Positions 19,203 to 28,463 of a stretch of DNA of 28,463 bases are shown one piece after another; the stretch's first letter is position 1; the number at the start of each line of letters is the position of its first letter. The stretch comes from Pleurotus ostreatus/Saccharomyces cerevisiae fusant. Its lineage: Eukaryota > Opisthokonta. The notes beneath the pieces are model-generated. The model searched no databases. It was not told the DNA's origin and worked only from the letters and a program-made list of their open reading frames with translations. Made by a program: the position numbers and the translations under genes. Location of the stretch: positions 1 to 28,463 of the forward strand of contig JAMQCK010000319.1 in the NCBI GenBank assembly GCA_024196135.1, read 5' to 3'.

Positions 19203-20245
19203 TCACTGAGCGTCAGGTGCGGCAGTCTCCTCCGGCCGGGCGGACGAGCCGTCGGACGACTTGGTGTGGGCACCTTTGCCATGCTCAGCAGTTGCGGACC
19301 CTACAGGAGCCTTAGCGGGCTTCGAAGGCGCGACGGATTCCGCTGGGTGGTGCATGGGTACACTGTGCGAGGGGACCGGAGTGTTCGGCGGCGCACGGGA
19401 GTTTGCCTCGTCATCGGCCTTCCCCGGCGCATCCAGGTGCTCGTCAGCCGCGCGCGCTCGCTTGCTAGGAGGCTGGTCAGAGGCGGAGCCATCCGATGCC
19501 GCAGCGACTGGTATAGGCACGGGCGGCTGAACGGGAGCGTCCGAGGGATTGACAGGCGGCTTAACAGGAAGGCTCGAAGGGCTGACAGGCGGCGCCGGCG
19601 GAGTAACAGGCAAATTGGATGGGTTCACAGGCGCCGGGGGGAGGTTCGACGGGCTGACGGGAACTGGTGGGAGCTGGGAAGGAACTGGCGGTTGTACCGG
19701 AGGAGATGGCAGCTGCGAGGGCATGGACGGGACACCGGCAGCAGACATGAAGCTCGAAACAGAAGCAACGGCAGCGCGCAGCTCGTCTAGGCGGTCGTCG
19801 CTCTCCGCGTCGTAGCTCCCATCGTCGTAATCCTCCACGCTCGCGGCGCCGGCAGTGCCCTCCTTGCCACATAGCGCGTCGGAGAGCGGTGTGAGAGGCA
19901 GCTTGCGCAGGATCCCACACACCGGACCGGCGAGGCCTAGAGGGCCAAGAAGGCCTGCGAGAAGGGCTGTCAAGGCGTTAGTGAGTAGGTATATGCGTCG
20001 CAACGTTGTTGGTACGCACGTCCGCGGGCCATCAACTCAGCCCTCTGCTCCAGCTCATCTGGCGGCACCGCGCGTGCGGAGTTCAAAGACATGTGCCGCG
20101 TATGGGCGGTGTGGAAGGACGAGCTGGGCGTCATCCCGCCGTGCTGGCTTTCGCCGGTGGGAGCGGCGAGCGCGCCGAGGCTGCCAGCCGACGACGAGAC
20201 AGCGAGAGTGGCGAGGAGGATGGAGGAGCTCGAAGGGATCTTCAT
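19203..20245 (-). CDS. secreted proline-rich repeat protein
   Basis: Exons 20245-20020 and 19966-19203 (53-bp phase-1 intron with CACTAAC branch) give 329 aa. Residues 1 to about 27 (MKIPSSSSILLATLAVSSSAGSLGALA) form a signal peptide with likely cleavage before APTGES. Around residue 76 a Leu/Gly/Pro-rich stretch (PLLAGLLGPLGLAGP) is followed by two cysteines about 16 residues apart (VCGI, LCGK). An acidic segment (EDYDDGSYDAESDDRLDE) and a proline-rich repeat region (155-229) follow, then a Ser/Ala/Pro-rich tail. It is probably a cell-wall or extracellular protein. Family unknown; no enzymatic motif. Confidence 0.75.
19506..19730 (-). repeat. proline-rich imperfect repeats inside the secreted protein
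   Basis: The translated region has imperfect units of about 10-13 residues: VSPSNLPPAP, VNPSNLPVTPPAPP, VSPSSLPVKPP and VNPSDAPVQPPVP, preceded by MPSQLPSPPVQPP and VPSQLPPVP. At DNA level they form recurring GGCTGACAGG / GGGTTCACAGG-type motifs on the plus strand. Such arrays can change length by slippage or unequal crossover. Confidence 0.75.
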
Positions 20246-20363
20246 CGTGGACTAGGCGGGTTGGTAAAATTAAGGATTAAAAGGATGTGGGCGTCTAGAA
20301 ATGTGCGAGATGGAAGTTCGGGAAGAAAGCGAGGGAGGTGTTGTTGACGCGTCGCCACGGGCC

Positions 20364-20369
20364 TTTATA
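20364..20369 (-). promoter_or_regulatory. TATA box of the secreted-protein gene
   Basis: TATAAA on the minus strand, 119 bp upstream of the ATG at 20245. The match is perfect; the distance implies a 5' UTR of roughly 90 nt. Confidence 0.5.
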
Positions 20370-20485
20370 GTGGAATGCGTGCGCAAACAGCGGAGGTCCA
20401 GATCGGGTAGTATGACGAGCTTCGCTGTCGGGCGAGTGCGTACCGAGAAGGTGTTATTTGGCAGCACTTTGTTTTGACAGAAAGG

Positions 20486-20816
20486 TTAATGGAAGGGACT
20501 CCGCCCGATTCGGTGGTACCCCGGGCCCATTTCAAGCAGATCTTCCTCATCGTCCAGCCGCGTTGGTCTTGAGAGCCCGGTGAACTCCTTCGCGCTGAGG
20601 ACGGCGTGCTCCCAGAGATCACCGAAGAACTCGATGATGGTTGGGCCCATGCATGTTGACGCGAGGCACCAGAGAAGCGCGGCGGAGCTACCAGATATGT
20701 CAAGAAATGTCACTTACGGAAGAAGAACTGTCAAGGGCTACGCACAGGAAGATCGCGACGATGAAGAAGATGGGCATGAGCGCCTTGACGCTGTCGGTGC
20801 TTCCGCCGCTTGTCAT
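20486..20816 (-). CDS. small single-span membrane protein, 90 aa
   Basis: Exons 20816-20746 and 20687-20486 with a 58-bp phase-2 intron (GTGCGT donor, TAG acceptor). The protein begins MTSGGSTDSVKALMPIFFIVAIF. Splicing joins this to LSAALLWCLASTC, giving one strongly hydrophobic span (about residues 12-35). An acidic/polar tail follows (FGDLWEHAVLSAKEFTGL, RLDDEEDLLEMGP). The intron falls in the middle of the membrane helix, and the hydrophobic pattern continues across the join, which supports the model. No family is recognised. A second GTAAGT inside the intron could act as an alternative donor but would leave only a 30-bp intron. Confidence 0.6.
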
Positions 20817-22077
20817 GGTGATCCAGACGACTGAGACGAGGGATTATGCGATGAGGAGGGGGGTCCTTGAGTTTGCTGGTGCAGTAAGGGTAGAATGTGT
20901 ATGCTTGCTGAGAGTCCTTTCGAGGGAGCTCAACGACGAGAGCAAGACGCGTCGGGCCGTACGCGTTGCTGCTTAGCGCTCGGATTCCGGTCCGTACGGG
21001 GCACACTTGCGGAGTCTTCCGAATATTCCCACGCCTCGTCTTCCTCCGCTCACGCGATGTCCGACTTTATGGCAGCCACTGTGAAGCACATAGCGCCTAG
21101 CTCAACGCTTCCTTGCAGCGGAATGTATGCGTCTACAAGCATCTCTGAAGCCCGCAAACTAGACGCCCCATCGGCTGTAGACTGAGCGCATCAATATGCC
21201 TCAGTGGCGGCGCCAGAGCTCCTTTACCTCCTCGCTTGTTAAATCGCTGATCTCTCTCTGAAAGGACAAGGTGGATGCGCAGCCTCACCGTCTCAAGCCG
21301 AACATGCGGTCATCTCCCTACTGTGGCGCGGACTCAGGCCATCCCTGTGCTTGAATGGAATCCTCAGTCGCCTGACGACTCCATCCATACGGACGCGGCG
21401 CTTTGTACTTCGCTTGCGCTTCTCGTCAACAATCGCCCTGTCTTGACAGATTTCCAGCCACTTGCCCAGTGTGAGCTGCATATGGACTTACATGAAGGTA
21501 CTCCAGTCCCGACCTGCTCGTATCGTGTTATCACCAACGATGCGCAGGCTTATCCCAGGCTCGTTCTCGTTTATTTATGAGATCATGAGCAGCTCACAGA
21601 AACTGTTCGCGGACTTCTATGCAATGCATTGGCGGATGGAAGATAGATTGTATAGGTAGATCAGAGTCGGTGATAATGTTATGAATTGCATTCCTCGTCT
21701 TTTCCTGCCTATGTAAGAAATGTAGGAAGGAAGCCAAGTACCATACCAGACGAACAAAGGGCGTCACCGAAGGGCGAAATGCCCTGGGCCAGCCTTCGAA
21801 GGGGCAGCCACATGGCAACGGCAGTAACCCGCACCGCGATAAATTGGGTCACCGCATTGCTTGTCATCAACCACCACATCTCCTGTCTTTGTCCTCGTCC
21901 CCGTTTACGTCCTTGAACGAATCCGCGCATCTCAACATCTCACGCCCATCGCGACGAACACCATCACCGCGGACGAAAGGAATCATACAGCTAGCCACGC
22001 ACCTTGTCTTGTTCGACGCGAATCGGCAGGAGAAGATATCACACATCTGAGCAGAGCGTGCTAACGAAGGATACGAC
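20817..22077. other. gene-poor region, promoter of the GCK-III kinase
   Basis: About 1.26 kb. The longest frame is 101 codons at 21275-21580 (plus), with no recognisable domain, no splice context and no strong start. It may be chance. The last 200 bp probably hold the kinase promoter and 5' UTR. I see no convincing gene. Confidence 0.45.
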
Positions 22078-24195
22078 ATGGTGCGTGGATCCGATAGTGG
22101 CGTGTTCGGCATGGACTAAATGCGCGCGCGCATGCAGGACACGCGCAACCAGGACCCCGAGGAGCTCTACGTCAAGCAGGACAGAATTGGTGCGTGCGCC
22201 CATTCTTCCCGTCCTGTACAGCTTCTGACGCCCGTCTTCTAGGCAAGGGCTCCTTTGGCGAGGTCTACAAAGGGTGCGCGTCCTCATCGACTCCTGCCAA
22301 GTCAGACACTCACCCTTCTTGCTCGGCTCAGCTATGACAAGCGCACCCAAAAGACAGTCGCGATCAAGATCATCGACCTTGAGAGCGCGGAGGACGAGAT
22401 TGAGGACATTCAGCAGGAGATTCAGATCCTCTCGCAGCTGGACTCGCCCCATGTCACCAAGTGCGTGTCCCGTGCGCTCGATCGAACTCTCGCTAACCAC
22501 CGTGCAGATACCATGGCTCGTACTTGAAGGGCTCCAACCTATGGATCGTCATGGAGTGCGTCTTCCCATCCCCAGGCTATCGCGTCGCTAGGCGCTGACC
22601 ACCCTACAGGTTCTGCTCGGGCGGGTCGTGCTCAGATCTGGTACCGATCTCGTCTCTGCGCGGCTGTCACTCCCCCTCCTGACGCGCCTACAGATGAAAC
22701 CCGGCGTCTTCCGCGAGGAGTACATTGCCATCATCCTCCGCGAGCTGTTGCGCGGTCTAGAGTACCTCCACACTGAGGGGAAATTGCACCGCGACATAAA
22801 GGGTACGCGTCGCGTGCAGACATCCGCGGAACCATTTCTCACGTGCCCCGGCAGCGGCGAACGTGTTGCTCTCCGCGGGAGGCGAGGTCAAGCTGGCCGA
22901 TTTCGGCGTGTCGGGGCAGCTTTCGGGGACGCTGTCGGCGAAGAAGAATACATTTGTGGGGACGCCGTACTGGATGTCGCCTGAGGTCATCAAGCAGAGT
23001 GGATACGATCACAAGGCGGACATCTGGAGCTTGGGCATCACCGCTATTGAACTGGCGAAGGGAGAACCACCGTATGCCGAACTCCATCCGATGAAGGTGT
23101 GTGGGGTAGTCACTGCGCGGCCCAGATGCTCATAGGCGCTCCTTCAGGTCCTTTTCCTTATTCCGAAGAACCCTCCGCCGACTTTGGAGGGCAACTTCTC
23201 AAGATCGTTCAGGGAGTTTGTGTCGTACTGTCTCCAACGGGATCCCCGCGACGTACGTTTGGCGGCGTACCCGGCATAACGGTCCAACTGACGACACGAC
23301 AGCGTCCATCTGCCAAGGAGCTGTTGAAGCACAAGTTTATCCGGATGGCAAAGAAGACGAGCTATCTGACCGAACTCATCGAGCGACACGAGCGATGGAA
23401 AGCCGAAGGCGGTGGCCGCGCAGAGGAAGATGAGCAGGATATGGTCAACGACCTGTAAGTTCTCCCCCCTTCACTCGCTTGTCGTGGTCTAACACTATTG
23501 CAGTCCGCAAAGCGGCGACCCTGAAGACCTTTGGGACTTCGGCACCGTCCGCCATGTCAATACCGTTGGCCGTTCCCAGAGCAACATCCAGGTCTCGGGC
23601 CCACCCTTAACATGGGAAAACGACGACAAGCTATCCCGCGCATCCGACTCATCTTCCATCCGTGTTGCAACACAGCGGGGTGTTGGCGGATCGACGTCTT
23701 CGCGCGCCTCGTCGACAACAGCGAAGGGCGACCTTCCGCCTTTGCCGCCGCAGGCGCAGTCGCGCAAGTTTGATACGCAGTCGACAGTGCGACACGCGCC
23801 GACGGCGGCGGCGAAATCGGGGCATGCACCGAGAGAACCCTCGGATGAGTACGATGACTACGGAGACCAGTATGTGGACGACGAGGCGGTGGACAATTTG
23901 AACGGCAAGTTCTCCGGTGTGCAGTTGGAGGATGATGAGGTGGCGGACACGACGATGCTGGACTCGGTCATCTTGCCTGCGATAGCATCGGTGAGTCGGG
24001 CGGGACTAGTTTGTCAACAAGGCGTGGTTAACATCTCTGCAGCTCTTCCCCCGCGTCGCATCGCAAGAGGCGCGGATAGCATTGAGCGCCTTACAGCGCG
24101 CATTCACGGACGCAGAGCGCATCATCCCCGGCGTTACGCTCGAGTTCGTGAACGAGATCGTGGACTCTGTCGAGCACGTTGAGGACGACCGATGA
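22078..24195 (+). CDS. Ste20-family protein kinase of GCK-III (MST3/SPS1) type
   Basis: Twelve coding exons: 22078-22080, 22138-22189, 22243-22273, 22332-22460, 22508-22555, 22610-22640, 22694-22802, 22855-23096, 23148-23252, 23303-23454, 23504-23990 and 24043-24195; 513 aa. The kinase domain (about 12-265) has every key element: GKGSFGEV loop, VAIK (Lys41), alpha-C Glu58 ([10 protein letters not shown]), HRDIKAANVLL (Asp132), DFG (150-152), activation segment [10 protein letters not shown], and [12 protein letters not shown]. The wording matches GCK-III kinases, which act in polarity, septation and Golgi signalling. A disordered linker and a C-terminal helical block ([14 protein letters not shown]) follow, where GCK-III kinases dimerise. 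The coding start is a lone ATG directly before a GTGCGT donor; an ATG at 22132 in the intron end would give an N-terminus one residue longer without splicing. Confidence 0.92.
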
Positions 24196-24954
24196 GCGGA
24201 TGCGTGTACAGTTCTGTAGTACCCTCGGCTCGTTGGCATACATACTCTGTGCATGGGTTCGCCAGGATCTAATCGTTACCCATATACCTGGACCCTCCCT
24301 TGTTTTCGCGCAATCGTACACGCTCTTGGCAACAATGCTCGCACCCATGTACTGTATCTCCGCTCTGTCCTGCAATGCAATATGTTTGGTTGGAATGCAC
24401 AATGATGCGCCTCCTGTGTCCGAGCGGGCTCTTTGAAGTCTGTGTCGCGCCCTTCGACGAGTGGCGCGGGTTGAACAGACCGCCGGCAATTGCCGTTCCA
24501 GTTTGGTTCCGCATTTCATTTCTTTGCCTCGACCACTATGTTTGCTGGGCGTTGAAATTGAAAGAAAGGTCTCTCTTGCAGCACGAGTTATTGCGGGGCT
24601 GGACGCTTGCTTGAGCTTCTTGTCGTTCTCCGTTCTTCACAGGCCAGGGAGTTGCGCTAAATTCAACACCCGGCAGCTCACGGCTCATCGTCCTAAAGTC
24701 GGAAAAATTCGCCGCCGATCCCTGTCCGGACCCTTCTTTCAGAAGCTGATATCTTACGCATGTCCTTGATAGACGTTGCGCTGTGGCGCAGCGCCCCGGC
24801 CACTAAATCATGGAAGCTTGCTGCTTTTGTCGAAGACTCCAATTTCAAATGACAACATAACCCCTTTGAGGATGTTTATTGTTCTCTTGCCGGTCGTAGC
24901 GCTTCGCTGAGTTTGAATTGCTCGCGCTTACATAACTACCCAGGTCCGGGCAGA
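24196..24954. other. 3' flank of the kinase and gene-poor intergenic region
   Basis: About 760 bp. Reading frames of around 100 codons (24300-24614 and 24461-24769, plus) lack splice signals and any family resemblance. I see no supported gene. Confidence 0.45.
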
Positions 24955-24960
24955 TATAAG
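24955..24960 (+). promoter_or_regulatory. TATA box followed by a pyrimidine-rich leader
   Basis: TATAAG (in CAGATATAAGGC) is followed from about 24985 to 25089 by a dense C/T-rich tract with many CCACC and CTCTC motifs. This is the layout of a strong fungal promoter and 5' UTR, but only short frames follow, including an 8-codon frame at 25090. Confidence 0.5.
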
Positions 24961-25361
24961 GCGCGCGCGCCCGCAGTTCAGCCCCACCATCTCTCTTCCT
25001 AACCACCACCATCGCCACCTTCCTGCCCCTCATCACCACCCTCCTGTCCCCTGTCCGCCACCGCTCCCAACCCTTTCCTCCTCTCTCCCATGCGCCATGC
25101 ACCCGACTCCGACTAGCCCGACTATGCCGACTCTCTCGAGGTCTACAAGTGACAATGACTAGCCAGCAAGATATGTGGCAATGGGACCGACGTTCGACTC
25201 TCATGGGACCGGGAAATGTGGCAACGCGAACGGATAAGGTTTAACAAGGTGTGTGCTTTGCTCATCATCTATCAACCGCTCTTCTGACTTGGGTGTTCAC
25301 AGAAAGTGGGTCGCGCTCGTTGTTCATTGTGTGGCATCACCTCATCGTCCCTCTCTAGCCA

Positions 25362-25477
25362 ATGACAGACGCCTCCGCAGGCAATAGTACGAGCATCCCC
25401 AAGTACGTCGCCCCATTTCTACCCCACGCCACTAAACTCATCACACCCTACTCAGTATGGCGCCAACTAGGCAATGA
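25362..25477 (+). pseudogene. 5' remnant of a spliced gene, truncated
   Basis: A reading frame starts at 25362 (MTDASAGNSTSIPN), is interrupted by a well-formed 53-bp intron (25403-25455, GTACGT donor, CACTAAAC branch, TCAG acceptor), and stops 7 codons into the next exon (MAPTRQ, TGA at 25475). A second intron-like element with GTGTGT donor, TTCTGAC branch and CACAG acceptor (25249-25302) lies in the leader. With the TATA box at 24955 these look like the beginning of a real gene whose body is missing. It may instead be a short-peptide or non-coding transcript. Confidence 0.4.
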
Positions 25478-25768
25478 AAACAGCGCCAAGATACGCAATG
25501 AGGGTATATCCCAATGAAAAGCTGCCGACACACCGCAAACATCGACGACGACCGGCGAGACGCTGTTAAGATCCCCAGCTCTCAATTGCGCCACGGGCGG
25601 GGCGCGCCGAGGCTGCTTACGCTCTTTCAATGGGCACGTCGAGCTGGACTCTCGACGGGGCACAACCGAGGCAATCCGCTCGTCAAACCTAATTAAATAG
25701 CTCCTGAGGACGGGGAGGCCAACCCGTCGGAGCGGCGTTTCTGTCCAGCCAGGGACGTTGCGCCCGGG

Positions 25769-25787
25769 CTGGGGTTTTCGTCCCCAG
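25769..25787. repeat. 6-bp stem hairpin
   Basis: CTGGGG and CCCCAG flank a 7-nt loop TTTTCGT. It lies in the anomalous segment. Confidence 0.5.
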
Positions 25788-26019
25788 TCCACGTAGACTC
25801 GTAGGTGCCCTCCTCGGGCGGTCGTTGCGGTGCTTGACTCCGGCCTTCGTGCTGTGGTTCTGTATTGTGGCGGTTGTCCCGTTGAGGGCATCTACACCCC
25901 TCTTCCGGGTCCCGGGATAAACGTTGCCAATATGCGCAGTTGGGTACCGCGCCTTCGTGCGCGTGAACCCACGGCGGTGGCGCCCGCGGTCGTAGGGTCA
26001 AAGACTCCAATTTTTCACT

Positions 26020-26039
26020 GGCCGCCTCCTTCGGCGGCC
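26020..26039. repeat. 7-bp GC hairpin followed by a T run
   Basis: GGCCGCC and GGCGGCC pair perfectly around a 6-nt loop TCCTTC. A run of six T follows at 26048-26053 on the plus strand, so it resembles a hairpin-plus-U terminator, though such a signal has no established role in nuclear pol II genes. Confidence 0.5.
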
Positions 26040-26218
26040 CCTCCTTATTTTTTCAACCTTTGCTGGTATCCCACGTCCATCGACGCAGTGGAGAGGCGGG
26101 TAGAATGAATAGGGACCGGGAACCTTCTCTGTAGTAGCGGCTAGCAGAGGTCCCGAGTTTGTCGTCGTTGAAGAGCAAGCACATTTCCTATTGTCCATCT
26201 CATGCCACCTATGTACAT

Positions 26219-28463
26219 CTACGCCTGCATATCCTTTTTCTTCTTCTTCGTTCCCGTACCCTTCTTCTTCGTCCTCGTCACCTTGATGGGCTGAGGCGTG
26301 CTCGGCTCTGCCGCATCCTCCTCCGGCACCTCGTACTCCGCGTACGGAGACATCGACGGAGGTCGTGGCGAGTCGGCGAAGGCCCGGCTGATCAGTGGTG
26401 ACCCACCGAAGGGCGATTGCGCTCTGCCGCTCAGAGGCGTGGATATGCCCGTGGATGACGGCCGTGAAGGCGGCTTTGCACCCGGAGGCATCTCTCCGAC
26501 GCGCTCGACGACAAAGGGCACAGGCGACGGCGAAGGGGGTTCTCGGTCGTGGCGCATTGACGGAAGCGTAGGATTAGGGGAGTCTAGATGGCGAAAGTGG
26601 TTATTGAGATATACGAGCCAGCACTGAGAGACAAGCAACGCACCCGGTAACAATGAGGGCATTCCCTCGAGTTGTACAACTGGGATGGCGTCTACATCGT
26701 CCGGAGCGGGTGACTTTGTCGACGACTTGTCCATGATATAGTACGGATCGTCCTTCAGGCGTTCCAGACGCCCTGCTTTCCGCTGTACGCACAGTCTCGT
26801 TAGCGCCTATCCTTTTCATTACAATTACGGGCGATGAACTTACTCGTTCCCTCTCCGCCCTTTCTTCCGGTGTCTCAGGCTGCACCTCTTCTACCGGGAC
26901 CAACGCATCCCCGTTCGTCGCCTTCCCCTTCCCCTTGCCGTTCACGGCCTTCTCTTTGCCCTTCTTGCTGCTCACGCCCTCTTTCTTGCTGTTCTTCTTC
27001 CCCGACTTCTTCACCGGCTTCTCCGTCTCCTCCACCTCCACCACCGGCGGCACGATCCACGCGTCCAGGTCCAAACCCTCCGGCACTGGCACGGCAGCCT
27101 GCGCCTCCGCCGCCACGGGGTTCAGCTCATACTCAGTGAACAGCGGCCGAATCAAGTACAGGCTCTTCGGGAAATGCGGTTCCGCCGCTGCGGGCGCGCC
27201 AAACCCACCATCCTCTTCCGCCGCCGCGAACGCGTACGCGGACTCGGACTTGGGCGTAAACGATCCCAGGTCCGCGCGGATGAACTGGAAGAGCTGCAGC
27301 GTCTCCGCGGCGCGCTCCTGCACCTCGACGTGCGGGCTGCTGGCGAGGTCGGTGGCGCGGGTGATGATGGTGTCGACGGTGGATTGGAGCTCGGGCAGGT
27401 CGTCGTTGTCCCAGTTAGCGGCGAGCTCGGCGGCCCAGAAGCCGAAGATCTTGACGGCGGCTTGGATGTACATGGTCATGATGTCGGGTGGGAGGAGGGT
27501 AATTTCGGGTTGGAGGAAGTAGGGGATGAGCTTTTGGGGGTCCATCATCTCACTGTGCGCGAGGTCAGCTTGTATCACTTGCGATCACTTCGGCGGATGC
27601 TACTCACTTGCAATACTCGCCACAAATCCACGCCGCCGCCCACAGCACCTCCGGACAGCTCCCCTCCTCCTTCGCATTCCTCAACATCGTATCATCCACC
27701 ACCAAACTCGCCATCAGCTTCACCCCATACCGCCTCACCGCCCGCACCCGCCCCACCACATCCACCAGCTGCGCGCACACCTCCGCGCCGATGCCCGACA
27801 CGCCCGCGACGTTTGCGAGGTCGACGAGCACGGAGAGGTACCACTCGAAGTTGCCGACGTGCTCGTACATGTTGGCGGAGCACATGCTGAGGATGCGCTG
27901 GCAGAGCACGAGGCGGTAGGCGGCGGACTGGGAGGGCGAGGCGAGAGTGGCGGGGCGGCCGGGGGCAGCGGATATGCGGGCGAGGGTTTGGGCGGCGGTA
28001 GGTTGATTGGCACTCGCGCTTTCGGGAACGAGGTGGGAGAGGATCTGTTGAACGATAGATTGGAGGTTGCTTTCGTCGGCCTGAGAACGGGAATAAGCAA
28101 GTGATGGTTGAGGTACAGATGAACGCTTACCATAGCGGAGACCAGATCCAATGCCCGCATTCGGATGCTGATGTCCTGGTCGTTGACGCTGGATAGGATG
28201 GTATCCTGATATTCAGCGACGAGATGAGGATGTGTGGGTACGATCTTGACCATCGCGAGGAGTGCGATGTATTTCACTGCATAAAGATCAGCTTCAGAGT
28301 CTGCAAAGAAAGCTTGACTGAACATACAATTCTGGTCAGGATCCTGAATGAACGCTGCCAATTTCGTGACGCATGTCCTCGCCAAATTGTCGCCTGCGTG
28401 GCCTCGTAGCATTCCGCCGATAATGCAAGTATGTACGCATTCATACAAGAGAGATATCGCAGG
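26219..28463 (-). CDS. APL5: AP-3 complex subunit delta (C-terminal 655 aa; 5' end outside window)
   Basis: Six exons seen: 28463-28328, 28276-28131, 28080-27608, 27552-26844, 26782-26644 and 26583-26219. The visible part opens in the adaptin HEAT/ARM solenoid (AISLLYECVHTCIIGG, KLAAFIQDPDQN, LKYIALLAMVKI, ILSSVNDQDISIRMRALDLVSAM), highly characteristic of delta-adaptin. The solenoid continues to FQFIRADLGSF. A lysine-rich hinge (KKSGKKNSKKEG, KKGKEKAVNGKGKGK) leads to the conserved RKAGRLERLKDDPYYIMD block. A Pro/Ser-rich tail ends in a lysine cluster (KKKGTGTKKKKKD). AP-3 delta is a large subunit of the coat that sorts cargo from the Golgi or endosomes to the vacuole. The last intron (26643-26584) is 60 bp with no in-frame stop. 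Confidence 0.93.

Larger units (their letters stand above)
25478..26218. other. anomalous segment with hairpins, possible degenerate insertion
   Basis: About 740 bp between the truncated frame and the AP-3 delta stop. Minus-strand frames of 105 codons (26010-25693) and 147 codons (25891-25448) overlap out of phase, as in decayed coding DNA. One contains CAYWQRLSRDPEEGCRCPQ, with three cysteines. I could not match it to a known transposase or reverse transcriptase and found no clear terminal repeats or target-site duplication. Confidence 0.35.

Noticed and set aside
21275..21580. 101-codon plus frame as a gene
   Set aside because: No domain, weak start context and no introns in a genome where almost all genes have them; left as unsupported.
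25448..26010. Minus-strand frames as a retroelement gag or pol fragment
   Set aside because: No reverse transcriptase, integrase, CCHC zinc knuckle, terminal repeat or target-site duplication could be identified; described only as an anomalous segment.
26875..28104. Plus-strand frames of 101-238 codons across AP-3 delta
   Set aside because: Antisense shadows of a gene with strong family identity and consistent splice sites on the minus strand.

Overview
This window is nuclear DNA of a filamentous basidiomycete, most likely an Agaricomycete. Almost every gene is cut by very short introns (49-61 bp) with GTRNGT donors, CTRAY-like branch points and YAG acceptors. Genes lie densely on both strands. 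Gene products point the same way: F-box families of Agaricomycete type, a prenylated Skt5-like Sel1 protein, AP-3 delta and a GCK-III kinase. All exon models were built by hand from splice consensus, frame closure and comparison between paralogs. No transcript data were used.

Layout. (1) Positions 1-980: the 5' tip of a minus-strand gene with a TATA box, then a gene-poor stretch with a short interspersed repeat array (AACGGGAATT, 8 copies). (2) 983-7308: four tandem minus-strand paralogs (399-417 aa, F-box-like) with identical intron positions and phases and a shared promoter module. (3) 7751-8787: an unrecognised 311-aa protein. (4) 9064-12116: a probable mitochondrial quinone oxidoreductase (plus) and an AIFM2/FSP1-like flavoprotein (minus), convergent. 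(5) 12578-14051: a different F-box protein. (6) 14747-16416: a Skt5/Chs4-like Sel1-repeat protein ending in a CaaX box. (7) 16747-16820: tRNA-Ile(AAU), minus. (8) 17082-18647: an unrecognised 468-aa protein. (9) 19203-20245: a secreted proline-rich protein; 20486-20816: a 90-aa single-span membrane protein. (10) 22078-24195: a 12-exon GCK-III-type Ste20 kinase. (11) 24196-26218: a gene-poor region with a TATA box, two well-formed introns and a truncated reading frame that abuts hairpin-bearing sequence of different character. (12) 26219-28463: the C-terminal 655 residues of AP-3 delta, running off the right edge.

How the genes relate. Most neighbours are unrelated housekeeping or signalling genes, as is usual in fungi. 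Two groupings stand out. The F-box quartet looks like a recent local expansion that kept a common promoter containing a CGG-N6-CCG site. The quinone reductase and AIFM2-like genes form a tail-to-tail pair of NAD(P)H-dependent redox enzymes. The Skt5-like, AP-3 and GCK-III genes belong to cell-wall and membrane-trafficking or polarity functions, but they are too far apart here to imply co-regulation.
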